In this document: positions 51,650 to 62,100 of the stretch, in pieces
How the letters are laid out: every line of letters begins with the position of its first letter
How positions within the stretch are numbered: position 1 is the stretch's first letter
Origin: Symbiodinium natans
Taxonomy: Eukaryota; Sar; Dinophyceae; Suessiales; Symbiodiniaceae
NCBI GenBank assembly: GCA_905221605.1
Contig: CAJNDS010002064.1
Span: 179,501 to 243,500, forward strand
DNA length: 64,000 nucleotides
Direction: 5' to 3'
Made by a program: the position numbers and the translations under genes
The notes under the pieces: generated by a model
Told to the model about the DNA's origin: nothing
The model's database searches: none
The model's input: only the letters and a program-made list of their open reading frames with translations

Positions 51650-54600
51650 GCGAGTCCATAAACAACACCTACATCTTCGAGGAGGAAATCTACAGCGGAG
51701 GCCGGAGAGCCCTCCGATGCGCCGGCCACAGTGAATTGGCTGACTCGGCTGACTCTGATGCAGGCTGCAAAGGCCGCGTGCTGGCTCGGGCACTCGGCGC
51801 ATCCGACCCCGCAGCCCGAAGTGGCAGGGTTGACAAACATGAATGACAACACGCACTTCCTGGACTGTCGAGGTTGCAAAAAGGAAGACCGATGGGCAGG
51901 AGGTGGCCGTGGCCTCAGGAAGAAACTGGGCTTTTTGGGTTGGCGAACTTGGTGGGGGGGATAGAGCGCTTTCGGACGCGACAGCGTCGTCTGGCATTGG
52001 CAAGGTCGTCAAGATCCGTGCGAAGCAAGCCAACAGGACTGACGTGGACTGCCAGGTGTCGGCAGTGAGCTTTCGTGGAGCTTCGTCGCGCTTTGCAGGG
52101 CGAATGAACGCAACTGGCGTACAATCATGGCCCAGATGCATGGCATCTCCACAAGTCCCTTTCCTAGTGCTGTTTGTCTATGTTGACCTGCTTGGATTCC
52201 ATGTGTGGACTGCAACGTGTACCAAAGGCGCCTCATCGCAACTTAGGCGACAACGTGCTTGGGTTCTCTGAGATCGTAGAAGGCGAAAACGAGTTCTATG
52301 CATGTCCCTCAGGGCGTCTTCTGACGGAGGGCTAGCTGGCCGTCATCGGTTGAAATACCGTGATTGGCTTTTCCTTCACGGGCAGTCTAGCACGTCTATC
52401 GCTCCACGGATGAAAGAAGTGGCTTAAAGGCATGTTGTAGTCCCAGAGGCCCAGATTGGCCGAGTGATCCGAGTGACAAGGTCATTATGCCCAAGTGCAA
52501 CGGGGGCGAGCTGTTTGAATTCTTGGCCAATGAGACGGAGGCCTCCAACCTTTCCTGGGGGGTGCGCTTCAGCTCCCGTGCTGGCGATCCCACCACACCG
52601 CGACGATACTTGAGCAACTAGGGCTGCTGTATCGTGAATTCAGGCCCTCATGTTCTTGACAGTTCCTGACTGATCTGCCCAGGTCCCAGAAGCTGAGTGC
52701 CGCGCTCAGCGGGCGTACGGCTTGAGTGCTGGCCACAACTTGGCTCCAGCTCGAGCTGGGAAGATCAACACAAGCAGCCGCCCGCCACACCACATCAGAA
52801 ACACAGCACGGCCTAGCAGTTTGGCTGGCTTTTGTTGTGCCCATGAGCCTGCAAGGTGCAAGCGCATCATCAGGGAGATACTGGGCGCGGTAGGACCCGC
52901 ATCGCAGCTGGCACATGAAGCTTAGACCTGCGACTGGCATACGGCAACCAAGTGGCCGGCACCACAGCTGCTTTTTGGATCAGGACACTTGCACAAGAAC
53001 AACATCATTCACCGAGATATCAAGCCAGGAACTCAAACAGGGGAGGTCCCCCCTAAACCCTAAACCCTAAGCCCTAAACCCTAAGCCCTAAACCCCAAAA
53101 CCCTAAACCCTAAACCCTAAACCCTAAACCCTAAACCCTAAACCCTAAACCCTGAACCGGAGGTTTGTTGAGTCCGAGAGTCTGTGCCGGTGATGGCCGG
53201 TTGTCGTGTCGTCCGTTCAATTGCCCCCCCCCCCCCTCCCCTCCCCAACACTAAGGGCTTCTCGGAAGGGCCTTGTGGGGTTTAGTTGGGGCTTAGGGTT
53301 CAGGGTTCAGGGTTTAGTGTTTAGGGTAAGCCCGGGTTCAGAAGGGTTTAGGATAACAAGGATTTGACCTTCCGTGAAAGGGGAGCGCGCCCTTGTGGAG
53401 TAGTCTCACGTTCGTTTGGGTGCTTTTGCAGTGATCTTCGCATGTTTCTGAAGTGGGTGTCGTTTGGGGACGCCAGGCATAGGTAGCTGCACTGGAAGTG
53501 CTCAGTGCCAAGGCCGGAGAACATCATGTTCGACTTGGACTTGATGGTCGAATCATCTCCCAAGACTGTGAAGCTCATCGACTTCGATACTTGTCGGGCT
53601 CCCAAGCGCGTTTTTTTGGGTTCCTTTGCTCCCCCTTAGAGTGCTGGGGTGACGGTGTGTGTTGTCAGCATGCCGTGTAGTTTCACAGGCCAAGAGTGGA
53701 CGCCGCAGACGCCAAAGAGTCGGCGGTTTGTGGGCACGTCGGATCCTGGAAGGGTAGCGAGTGCGTGTCGCTGCGCCAGTCATGTTCATGGCACTTGCCC
53801 TGAGGCCGGGTTACATAGTGCCAGCCTTGGAGCCGTTGGGATCTGCGAGTTGGGGGGGGATGTGAGGAGCCTCCCAGAGCAGAGAGAAGTTGTCGCCAGG
53901 CTCCGGAGGCCTTAATGGGGCAGCAGTCCCCGCAGTCAGACCTTTGGTCGGCCGGGATCCAAGAATCCAAGAGGCTCAGAGCCGAAAAGGGGGGCAGATA
54001 TCTCGGCCGCCTGAGGTGGGGGTGATTCTCTACATCCTCATGACTGGTGAGATGCCATGGAGCTCCCTCGTCAGTCTGGAGGCCGCGGGAAGCTTTGGGA
54101 TTTCTGAAGATGGGGGCCGCCTGGGCTCGGCTCTCCTGAGCATGCATTCCTTCCACATTGCATGTCACTCGCGCGCTGTCGCACGCGCCCCTGCACCAGC
54201 CCGCACACTTGTCCACGTGCGTGCAGACACGCAGAATCACTCCTTCTCTCTCTATCTTTAGAGACAACCAGGAGCGAGAGAGAGGCTTGGGTAGGTCCCG
54301 GAAGTCCGAGGGTTCGTGAGAGAGTCTCATACACAGACTCGGTGAGGGGGGGGGGGGGGGGGATGGGCGCTGGAAGGAAGGAAGATGCAAGTCCCACAGT
54401 GAACTCGCCGGAGGTTCGTCCGGGGCACGATCTAATGGAGTGAAGGGAAAGGGGACACAAGCAGCCGCGCTTCGGAGAATCGCGCACGCAGGCCCCCCCC
54501 CCCCGCGGGGACTCTCATGCCCAGCAGAAAAAGAAGAAAAATAATAGAGAGAAAGAGAGGTAGTAGCTCCGGAGAAGCTTCAGGCACGCGTTGGTCCGGG

Positions 54601-55330
54601 GGTCCTTCCAAAACCACAAGAAAGCAGATAGAAACAGGATTTTCTGCGTCAACCAAAGACATGCTTCAGGATGGCCTGGTGGGCAGCCCGAGCGCGACGC
54701 AGATGTACCGGGCCCTCAAGGCATCCTGCATGGGTGACTTCGGCATCCGGCTGCTGCAGTGCTTATGGTTTCGGGGTTCGTGTTTTGATTGCCAGTCAGG
54801 CACCCTGGTGATGCCAGTGGCTAACCACTAGAAAACTGGTCAAGAAGTGTGAGCATCTACGGTGATGGCAAGCTGGTCACAGTAAGCTTTTGTTGCGACA
54901 TGACTCTTGCATCAGGCAGAGATCCTTGAGCCGTGGGCTGAGCGACGGACGGCCGTCGGGGCAACATTTTTAAACAAAAAACCCTAAACCCTAAACCCTA
55001 AACCCTAAACCCTAAACCCTAAACCCTAAACCCTAAACCCTAAAACATGTTCTTTGTGCTGCAAACCGGTAAGGTGGGAGCAGGAACCTTGGCCTGACTT
55101 TCCTCTGGCACGAGATCTTTGCTTGGTGCCTAGCGCGCCTAGGGTTGCTGGATGTTGCCACCTTATCGTGTACAATCAGGTGTTTTTTTTTTTTTTTTGG
55201 TGTGCATTTTCTTGCGCAGCTTGCAGAGTTTGCTGTTCTGACCGGACATGACAAGACATCTGTCTCTCAGGCCAAAAGTTGCTGGCTTTCGAGCTCGATG
55301 ATCGCATGAAAGACTGCGAAGAGGCTTGGC
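51650..55330 (+). CDS. Serine/threonine protein kinase, multi-exon
   Basis: Exon pieces follow the kinase fold in order. ESINNTYIFEEEIYSGG (51650) is the N-lobe start and AKRKTDGQEVAV (51873) holds the AxK strand start. GDNVLGFSEIVEGENEFYAC (52247) is beta-4/5, KVIMPKCNGGELFEFLA (52483) the hinge and CKRIIREILGAV (about 52855) helix E. HLHKNNIIHRDIKP (52986-53027) is the catalytic loop and ENIMFDLDL...VKLIDFD (53518-53585) the metal site, where DFG is DFD. TPKSRRFVGTSD (about 53703-53740), APEALMGQQSPQSDLWSAG (53900-53955, the APE motif) and VGVILYILMTGEMPW (54016-54060) follow. EPWPDFPLARDLC (about 55083-55122) and QKLLAFELDDRMKDCEEA (55272-55325) close the C-lobe. It phosphorylates proteins; it is most like CaMK/CDPK-type kinases, but no EF-hands are visible. 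Some exons (the catalytic Lys region after VAV) are not resolved. Confidence 0.8.
53050..53352. repeat. CCCTAAA and TTTAGGG arrays inside one kinase intron
   Basis: The intron between HRDIKP (ends about 53028) and ENIMF (starts about 53516) contains CCCTAAA units (53050-53158) and degenerate TTTAGGG units (53277-53352), able to pair with each other. A poly-C run lies between them (53225-53240). Confidence 0.9.
54340..54362. repeat. G-run in a kinase intron
   Basis: GGTGAGGGGGGGG...GGATGG, about 18 consecutive G. A C-run follows at 54493-54504. Confidence 0.9.
54978..55045. repeat. CCCTAAA array before the kinase EPWPDF exon
   Basis: Nine perfect units in the intron upstream of the exon at about 55067. 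Confidence 0.95.
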
Positions 55331-56404
55331 CCACAGTTGCCTGGCTGTGGCCTGCATGTGAATGGTTTCGCGAGTTTGCGAGCTGTTGTGTGAAATTCGC
55401 ATTCCTGTGCGATTTCCATGGCAGTCGAGGCACTCAGCCATGCTTGGTTGAAGGAGTGAGTGTTCGAGAGCGGAGACCTCAGATGTCGCGCGAAGCCTGC
55501 GGAAGCAAGCCGTTACGATCTGTGACAGCCAGGTGCCGTTCGCTGATAGTGATAGTGAAATAGTGCCTTGACCATTGCTGAGCAATGGCGGTTTGATTTG
55601 GAGCGCTGGTGGTGGAACCTGCACAGCTCAGCTCTGCTATGCTCTGCACCTGCGCACCTTGCTGAGGAGCCTCATTCCATATCTTGTGCTCTGCTCCAAA
55701 AGGCAGGTTTCCCCCATCTCCAAGCTACGGGCTCCAAGTTTGAGGGCTTGTGCGAATTTCCTGCTTCGCCAGGCCCTCCTTTGCCAAGATAAAAGTTTGG
55801 CCAAGTTTTGATGCGACCGCTTAAGGCGCCAGAAGTCGCACCGTTTGCAGTTCAGGACTCCGTCTTGTGCTGCACGCGGCAGCTCAAACATCACACCCCA
55901 AGACCCAAAGGCCAGATTGACGGAAGCTGCCTCGTGTTGATGTCTCTGATGCGCACCTGTCCTCACAGAGATGTTGCAGACGACCAGTCGCCAGGACTGG
56001 GACACTTTACACATCTTTACACCGCTTACACCACTTTCAGAATCTCATATCCAGCTATCACCAATCATGCGCTGGCCTTGAAGGCGGCAGAGGTCATGTG
56101 TGCGCCATACGGCGTCTTCGAAGCCACTGCCTCCAAGTAGAGCATGGCATGTTCCCCGAGGTTTTTTTTGCATCTCGTGACGAGTTGCATGCGATGGTGT
56201 TTCACGGGCAGGTCTCCGGCAGCTGCCTTGTAGAGTTTGGGATTTGCTCGTGGTGCACTTATCGCACAGCAGGGTTCATGTCATCGTGTGCAGAACCAGA
56301 CACTTTGAGCAAGAACAGCTGTCGCGAGGTGGGGCGGGGGGGGGGGGGGCAGGGCGGCCCGACAATTTGAACACAAACATGGGGAGAGTTGCAGTTGACT
56401 TGGC
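55331..56404. other. Unassigned region downstream of the kinase
   Basis: ORFs on both strands without motifs. A G-run lies at 56330-56350. Confidence 0.3.
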
Positions 56405-56925
56405 TGCAAACCCTGAATCCTAAACTCGAAACCCCAAACCCTAAACCCTAGACCCTAAACCCTAAACCTTTTACCCCTTTACCCTTTGTTCAGCTGGTGA
56501 TTGCATCCGATGCCTTTTGGCTCACGAGATCAACGCCCTCGCGTCATTTTCCATTTTGGGTCAGCATGGCAGAGGAAGACTTGCCGCAGCGACTTGGCAT
56601 GATTTCGATCCCGGGCAGAGTCCCTAACCCCTGACTTTTGCTTGAGAGCTGTGTTGCGAGGCCTCCTGCAGATGAGGGCGCTGTGCCTGCAACGGCAGAT
56701 GCTCCTCCGCCGCCTGAGGCTGTTGCTCTGGAGGGTGTGGAGACAGGTTCCCAAAGCAGTGCATTTGCCACTTGCGACTATCCGACATTGACAGGCCGAA
56801 GCAGACGCTGCTGGTTCCATGTGGGAGACTTCAGACGATATCGTAGCGGAAAACAAGAACCCTAAACCCTAAACCCTAAACCCAAAACCCTAAACCCTAA
56901 ACCCTAAACCCTAAACCGTGGCAAG
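56405..56925. repeat. CCCTAAA tracts around an unassigned ORF
   Basis: Tracts at 56405-56475 (degenerate) and 56855-56925. The interval carries ORFs on both strands (for example plus 56638-56865) that I cannot assign. Confidence 0.85.
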
Positions 56926-57733
56926 ATGTTTTCCCCCCCCAAAGCCAAGGTCGCAATCGTTGGACACGCCACTCCAAGGCCTCGAGGAGGCCGCGGCCAC
57001 AGTTTTTGCAGCCTTTCCATGGTTAAGAGGATGGGCATGACGGTAGGGATCTCTTGATTCTTGCTCTTGCAACATAAGGTAGATGACTTGAAGGCCGAGT
57101 TCTTACTGAGTGTCAGGTGTTGTTCGTTCTGAAAAAGTTGTAGCATTCGGATACTTTTGATCCGAGGTAATCCATAGGGACTTTCCGGACGGTTCCGGCA
57201 GCTTCACTGTTCTCCACCACCAGCATCTATCGTGGCCGCCTCAGTGCTACAAGGGCCGCGAGTTGGACTCATGTTGCGAAGGCAGTGGTGTGTTTCATTG
57301 TTGTTGTTTTTGTTGTGGTGTTCCTTGTGATGCTTAGCTTGGCCCGAGGAAGAGCATGATGAGTGGTGCGGGACCAATTTTGTAGGTTCATGAGCTGGAT
57401 AAAGGCGAGCTCAAAGGATAGACGATTCGATGAATGGACGGCATCAGCGTTCTGTATGGGGCTTTCGCCGCATGCGCATCTCATGGCAGAGCCGCTCAGG
57501 TAGCTTCACATCCACTGCTTCCAATGGCGGAGTGACGCAGCAGCGACCCAAGAGTCGCCAACTCGGCTACCTTGTTTATCACTGCGCGGACCGAGGTACA
57601 AGGGATGCTTTCAGGGCGACCCTCACCAAGAGGGACCCATTCCAAAGGGCCTTGGCGCATCCTTGGCGCATTTTACAAGAACCGCCGTTGGTGAACCCAT
57701 GTAAACTTGTTCTTGCCTCGCAGCTGCCAGGTG

Positions 57734-57780
57734 AGGATCAACCCTGATGGGTCTTCCTACACAGGTGAGTGGAAGGACCA
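57734..57780 (+). CDS. Possible MORN-repeat exon end
   Basis: INPDGSSYTGEWKD resembles a MORN repeat (..DGS.Y.GEW..). A single short match; the upstream frame (57430-57747) shows no second clear repeat. Confidence 0.25.
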
Positions 57781-58089
57781 GTGCGTGTAGCCCTTTGTAG
57801 GGTGTACAGGGTGACACAACGTCACACGGGAAGGAACTCAGAAGCAGGCGCAATGGGGACTGCAGTGAATGGGTTAGGCTTTCGGGCCCCAAAACCCTAA
57901 ATCATCTAAATCCTAAGCCAGGAGCAAAAAGTTAAAGGCTCAGGCTGAAATTAAGAATAAGTCCACTATGTTATAGTTGAAGATATTGAAGTGCAGCTGA
58001 GAAGTTTGCAGTCCTGTGGCGCAGGACGGCCAGCCCCACGGACATGGTGAATGGAAGGCTGGGCCCCGAGCCCACAGCTGGTGGATTAG

Positions 58090-58350
58090 GGTTTAGGGTT
58101 GAGGGTCTAGGGTTTAGGGTTTAGGGTTTAGGGTTTAGGATTTAGGGTTTAGGGTTTAGGGTTGATGAGTGGGATTTTACGATCGAGGTCTGGGGCTTGG
58201 GGTTTGGGAGTGAGAGCCAAACGAGCAGCCGGATTGTCCAGAGTCCCTTAGCAAAAACAAGGAAGCTTGACCATGGGTTTAGGGTTTAGGGTTTAGGGTT
58301 TAGGGTTTAGGGTTTAGGGTTTAGGGTTTAGGGTTTAGGGTTTAGGTTTC
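58090..58350. repeat. Two TTTAGGG arrays
   Basis: 58090-58165 and 58275-58350, separated by about 110 bases. Directly to the right (58380-58407) GGGCCCTTTTGTGGGCACCC resembles one arm of hairpin family B. Confidence 0.9.
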
Positions 58351-58574
58351 TCAACAGATGTGAGGGTCTCTGTTGGACATGATGGGCCCTTTTGTGGGCA
58401 CCCTAAACTGTCAGGAACATATACCAACCGGGACGTAGCATTCTCATTCTTGTTGCTATGCCTGTCGATGTCATTGCTGTTTTGTCATCATGAACCATAA
58501 TGCTGTCATCACGAATTATTATTGCCGTTCCGTTTTCTTGCTACTACTGTTGCTTTTTGTGGATCACTGTGAAT

Positions 58575-58842
58575 CAATCCCAAACCCCAAACCCCAAACC
58601 CCAAACCCCAAACCCCAAACCCCAAGCCCCAAGCCCCAAACCCCAAACCCCAAACCCCAAACAACCCCAAACCCCAAACCCCAAACCCCAAACCCCAAAC
58701 CCCAAACCCCAACCCCCAACCCCCAAACCCCAAACCCTAAACCCTAAACCCTGAACCCTGAACCCTGAACCCTGAACCCTGAACCCTGAACCCTGAATCC
58801 TGAACCCTGAACCCTAAACTAACCCTAAACCCTGAACCCACA
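58575..58842. repeat. Variant telomeric arrays: CCCCAAA block then CCCTGAA block
   Basis: About 22 units of CCCCAAA (58575-58735, with CCCCAAG and CCCCCAA variants) are followed by CCCTAAA and then by eight CCCTGAA units (58747-58812). ORFs made of NPKPQT are translations of this repeat. Confidence 0.95.
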
Positions 58843-58932
58843 TTCTCATGATGACGGTTGCAATGCGCTGGCAGGCTGCTGACCCCTCTTGTGAAAGCTA
58901 CGTGGGGGACTGGAAGGCCTAGATCGCCAAAT

Positions 58933-58990
58933 TAGGGTTTAGGGTTTAGGGTTTAGAGTTTAGGGTTTAGGGATTAGGGTTTAGGGTTTT
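58933..58990. repeat. Last TTTAGGG tract of the window
   Basis: Seven units ending in a T-run; no telomeric repeats follow to 64000. Confidence 0.95.
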
Positions 58991-59117
58991 TTTTTGGCGG
59001 ACAGGCTCGGGCAAGTCAGCGCGCGATAAATTCGCATGCAAGTCTGGTCTGCGAATGACCTAGAGAGCCAAAAGGCTGAAAAGGTGGATCGGGCGAGTGT
59101 CAGCTATACAACCTACT

Positions 59118-62100
59118 TCAGCCCAGATCTTCAAGGGGGGGGGAAAGAGTGGCCCACCATGGCCTCGGGCCCATGGCGGCTGCAGCCGGACGCCAAGCTG
59201 TGTCAACCCGGCCAATTGCTTCGGGTGTCAGGTCCGATGCCGCGTAGACTGCTCTACATCCCCCTTGTCTACGCAGGTGCTCAGCCAGGCGAGCTCCCGT
59301 CCAAAATTCTGTGCGACAAACTTCGCAACAAGTCCCAAAGGTGACACTACGGCCGGCCGATGGGATCTTATGTACGCTGGCCTTGTGCACAGCGAGTCTT
59401 CTTTTAGAGAGGAAACTCTTTTGGCAGAAGCCACACGCAAAAGAAAGCGACTTCGCGCATGCACCGACAATCTGTACAGAAGCTTCAGTGCCAACTCGCG
59501 CGTCGATGTCTTCCCAAGAAACAGGAGGGCGGCTCACGCTGCAGCTCTTCAAGTAGTAGCGGCAGGCGTTGCGCAGGAGCGGGCGCTGTCCCCGAAGCAG
59601 GATTGCCAAATCCTCCATCAGCAGCTTCGGCCGGTCCTTGAGCTTTTGCTGGAGGGGTGCGTACGTCTTGCCAACGATGTCGAGTGACTGCACCGCGGAT
59701 CGAAGCCAGACCCCGTCAGCTGTCAGTCCCGGCCAAGCAGCCTCCATGCCAGCGTCTGTCACCTCTCCCAGAGCTCTGACCCTGGCTGCGTGAAGGAGTT
59801 CTGCCGGGCTAGCCAAGCGAAGCGCTGCCAAGACCTCCTCATTCGTCATCCGTTCCGAGCTCCTTTGGAAGAAGGGCCGTATGCACCCCCTAAAGACACG
59901 CATTAGGGGGGCCTGGGCCTTTGCTGCTTCTTGCTTAGTGGCCAAACGCCACAAGCCGGCTCCATGCAGAAAACGGGGCACGAGCCTTGACATCACAAGC
60001 TCACGCTTCTCATCGAAGGTGAGAAAGGGGTTGTGCAGGATGCGCGAGCGGTATACGTGAAAGGACTGCATGAGCAGCCCCTCTCTGTGCATGATATTGG
60101 CCAGCTCGCTGCAGTCGGCCATCACAATGCTGCCCAGGTGCGTGTAATCCCGCACAACTCGCAATGCCCCCTGCGTGTTTCCGGGCAGCTCAACATGCAC
60201 CGTCGGCACGGCTTGACAGAGTATGTCCTGTTTGGCTGATTTGGAACCAGCGCCGCGTAGGGAGATGATGGCCTCAGTCTTCCCTGGTCCCAAGTTTGCC
60301 TCCAGTCCAAGTGAGGATAGCCCGAAGATGGCGATCTTGCCAATGCGTGAGAGGGCATGGCCGGCTTGTTTCGCGTCCGGGGCACAGAACAATATGGCGA
60401 CATCATCCGCCCAAGTGGGCGCCTCGGCGCAGCTGTCCGGCGGGATGCTCTGCACAAAGTGAGGCGAAAGGCCTAGGGCACGCATCTCTTCCTGGAGGTC
60501 GCGGAGAAAGCGGCTGAAGAGGAAGGCAAAGATGGTGTCAGCCACCGGCGCCCCCGGGGCAGAGCCAGACGCTGTCTCATACAGCGTGGTTCCCGGATTG
60601 CCATCGGCGAACCAAGTGTGTCGGAGGTGCGCCGCAAGGAGGCGCTGCAGCTCGAGTGGCAAAGCAAGTGCCTTTGACCAGTTGCCCGCCGTCATTTCGT
60701 CTATGAACGTCAGCTGGTCTTGCCGGTGCACGAACAGAAGCTGGGCGCGCTCCTGGAGCCGTGCGGGGTCCCACTGGCACTTAGGGTCCCTGACAAGTAG
60801 GTCCCGCGCCACAGAGTAGTACGCATCCTTGCAGTCTAGGAACAAGACCCCGCCGCTATGGCCTTTGGTCCGTAGCCACAAAAGGTGTCCTCGAACGAGG
60901 GCCGAGGGCTGGGAGAGCGTATGCTTGGGAAGCCCCCCAACTTGGCCAACAGCGCGCACATGCTCGAGCCGTTCGATGAGCTTGGGCCTGAGGGCTTTTT
61001 GGTACGCCTTTGCATCAGACTCGAGGAGGAGGATGGACCTCCAGCCCCCCAAGGTAGTGGCGTCTTTGTTGGGTTTGGGGATGGAGTGGACGTTTCCCCC
61101 ACACCACTGGAGCGGATTCATGCCCCGTGCCGCAATTTTCATTGCGATCGGCAGGAAGAGTGCCCCCGCTCGGAATGGGTCAGCCTGGTATATCTCTGCT
61201 GGCAAGCCTGACCGCCCACTGGCTCGTCCGCCCTGCAAAGATTTGAAGCCACGGACCAAGTCTGCAAAAGTGGGGCACTCCTGTGCGTCAACTACCGCCG
61301 TGAGAGGCTCAACGGTCTGTGCGGTTTTGCGCAGGGCATCTTCGGGGACAGGCCGGGCTCTTTCCGGCTTCGCGAAATGTCTGCCAAGCTGTTGCATGAC
61401 CTGTGTAGCTCCGACAGCTGGGCCATCTGCGGTGTGAAGCAGGGGCACGACGTGCGGTGTTTTGAAGCGTCTCCCCTGCCGCGTTATTGCCCTGACCATA
61501 TGTGCAAAGGCAGCTGGCCCGGAGGCACGCGCTTGGGTAGTTTGCTCCCGCAAGAATTGGGCTTTGTCGGACTGGAAGCAGGCTGTAACCCTTTTGTTGA
61601 GCCGGTGCAGTTCAACAACGTTGTCGGCCACACGAGCCGAGATGCGGAGGAACTGGCTCAGAGGCGGTCGTTGGCTCCGCCATGCACGGAAGACACAGAG
61701 CAAGAAGGCCTTGCGCTCCTGGTTGCTCAGGGCGCGCAGCCGCTGGCGCTGCAGGCGGCGCCGTCTGACTTCCTCTAGCGTGGCTGCAGTGAGGGCAGGA
61801 TGGCGAGGTGGCACAGGCGCAGGGGGAAGGTGCTTGGTCACGAAAGTATGCAAGTGTGCGTGGACAGCCTCTACATGACTGGTGGCGTCCACTTCCCACC
61901 CTGGCGTGGGCGCGGTGAGCAAGGCCCTGCGCAACACGGATTGCCCGTACTGTGTTTTGATGGCCCTGCTGCAGATTCGGGGGCGTTGTTCCCGTCTTGC
62001 GCCGTTAATGCGGGCTCTGAGCGTGGCCGCTACAGGGTAGTGGTCCACCCCAGAGTGCAGGTCCTGTAGATCAGGGGTGTCGTCCGTCCTCACTGCTGAG

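Noticed and set aside
56511-56526. GCCTTTTGGCTCACGAG, similar to the spliced leader
   Set aside because: Two differences from the leader and no associated coding start.
58490-58754. Repetitive NPKPQT protein ORFs
   Set aside because: Translation of CCCCAAA repeats.
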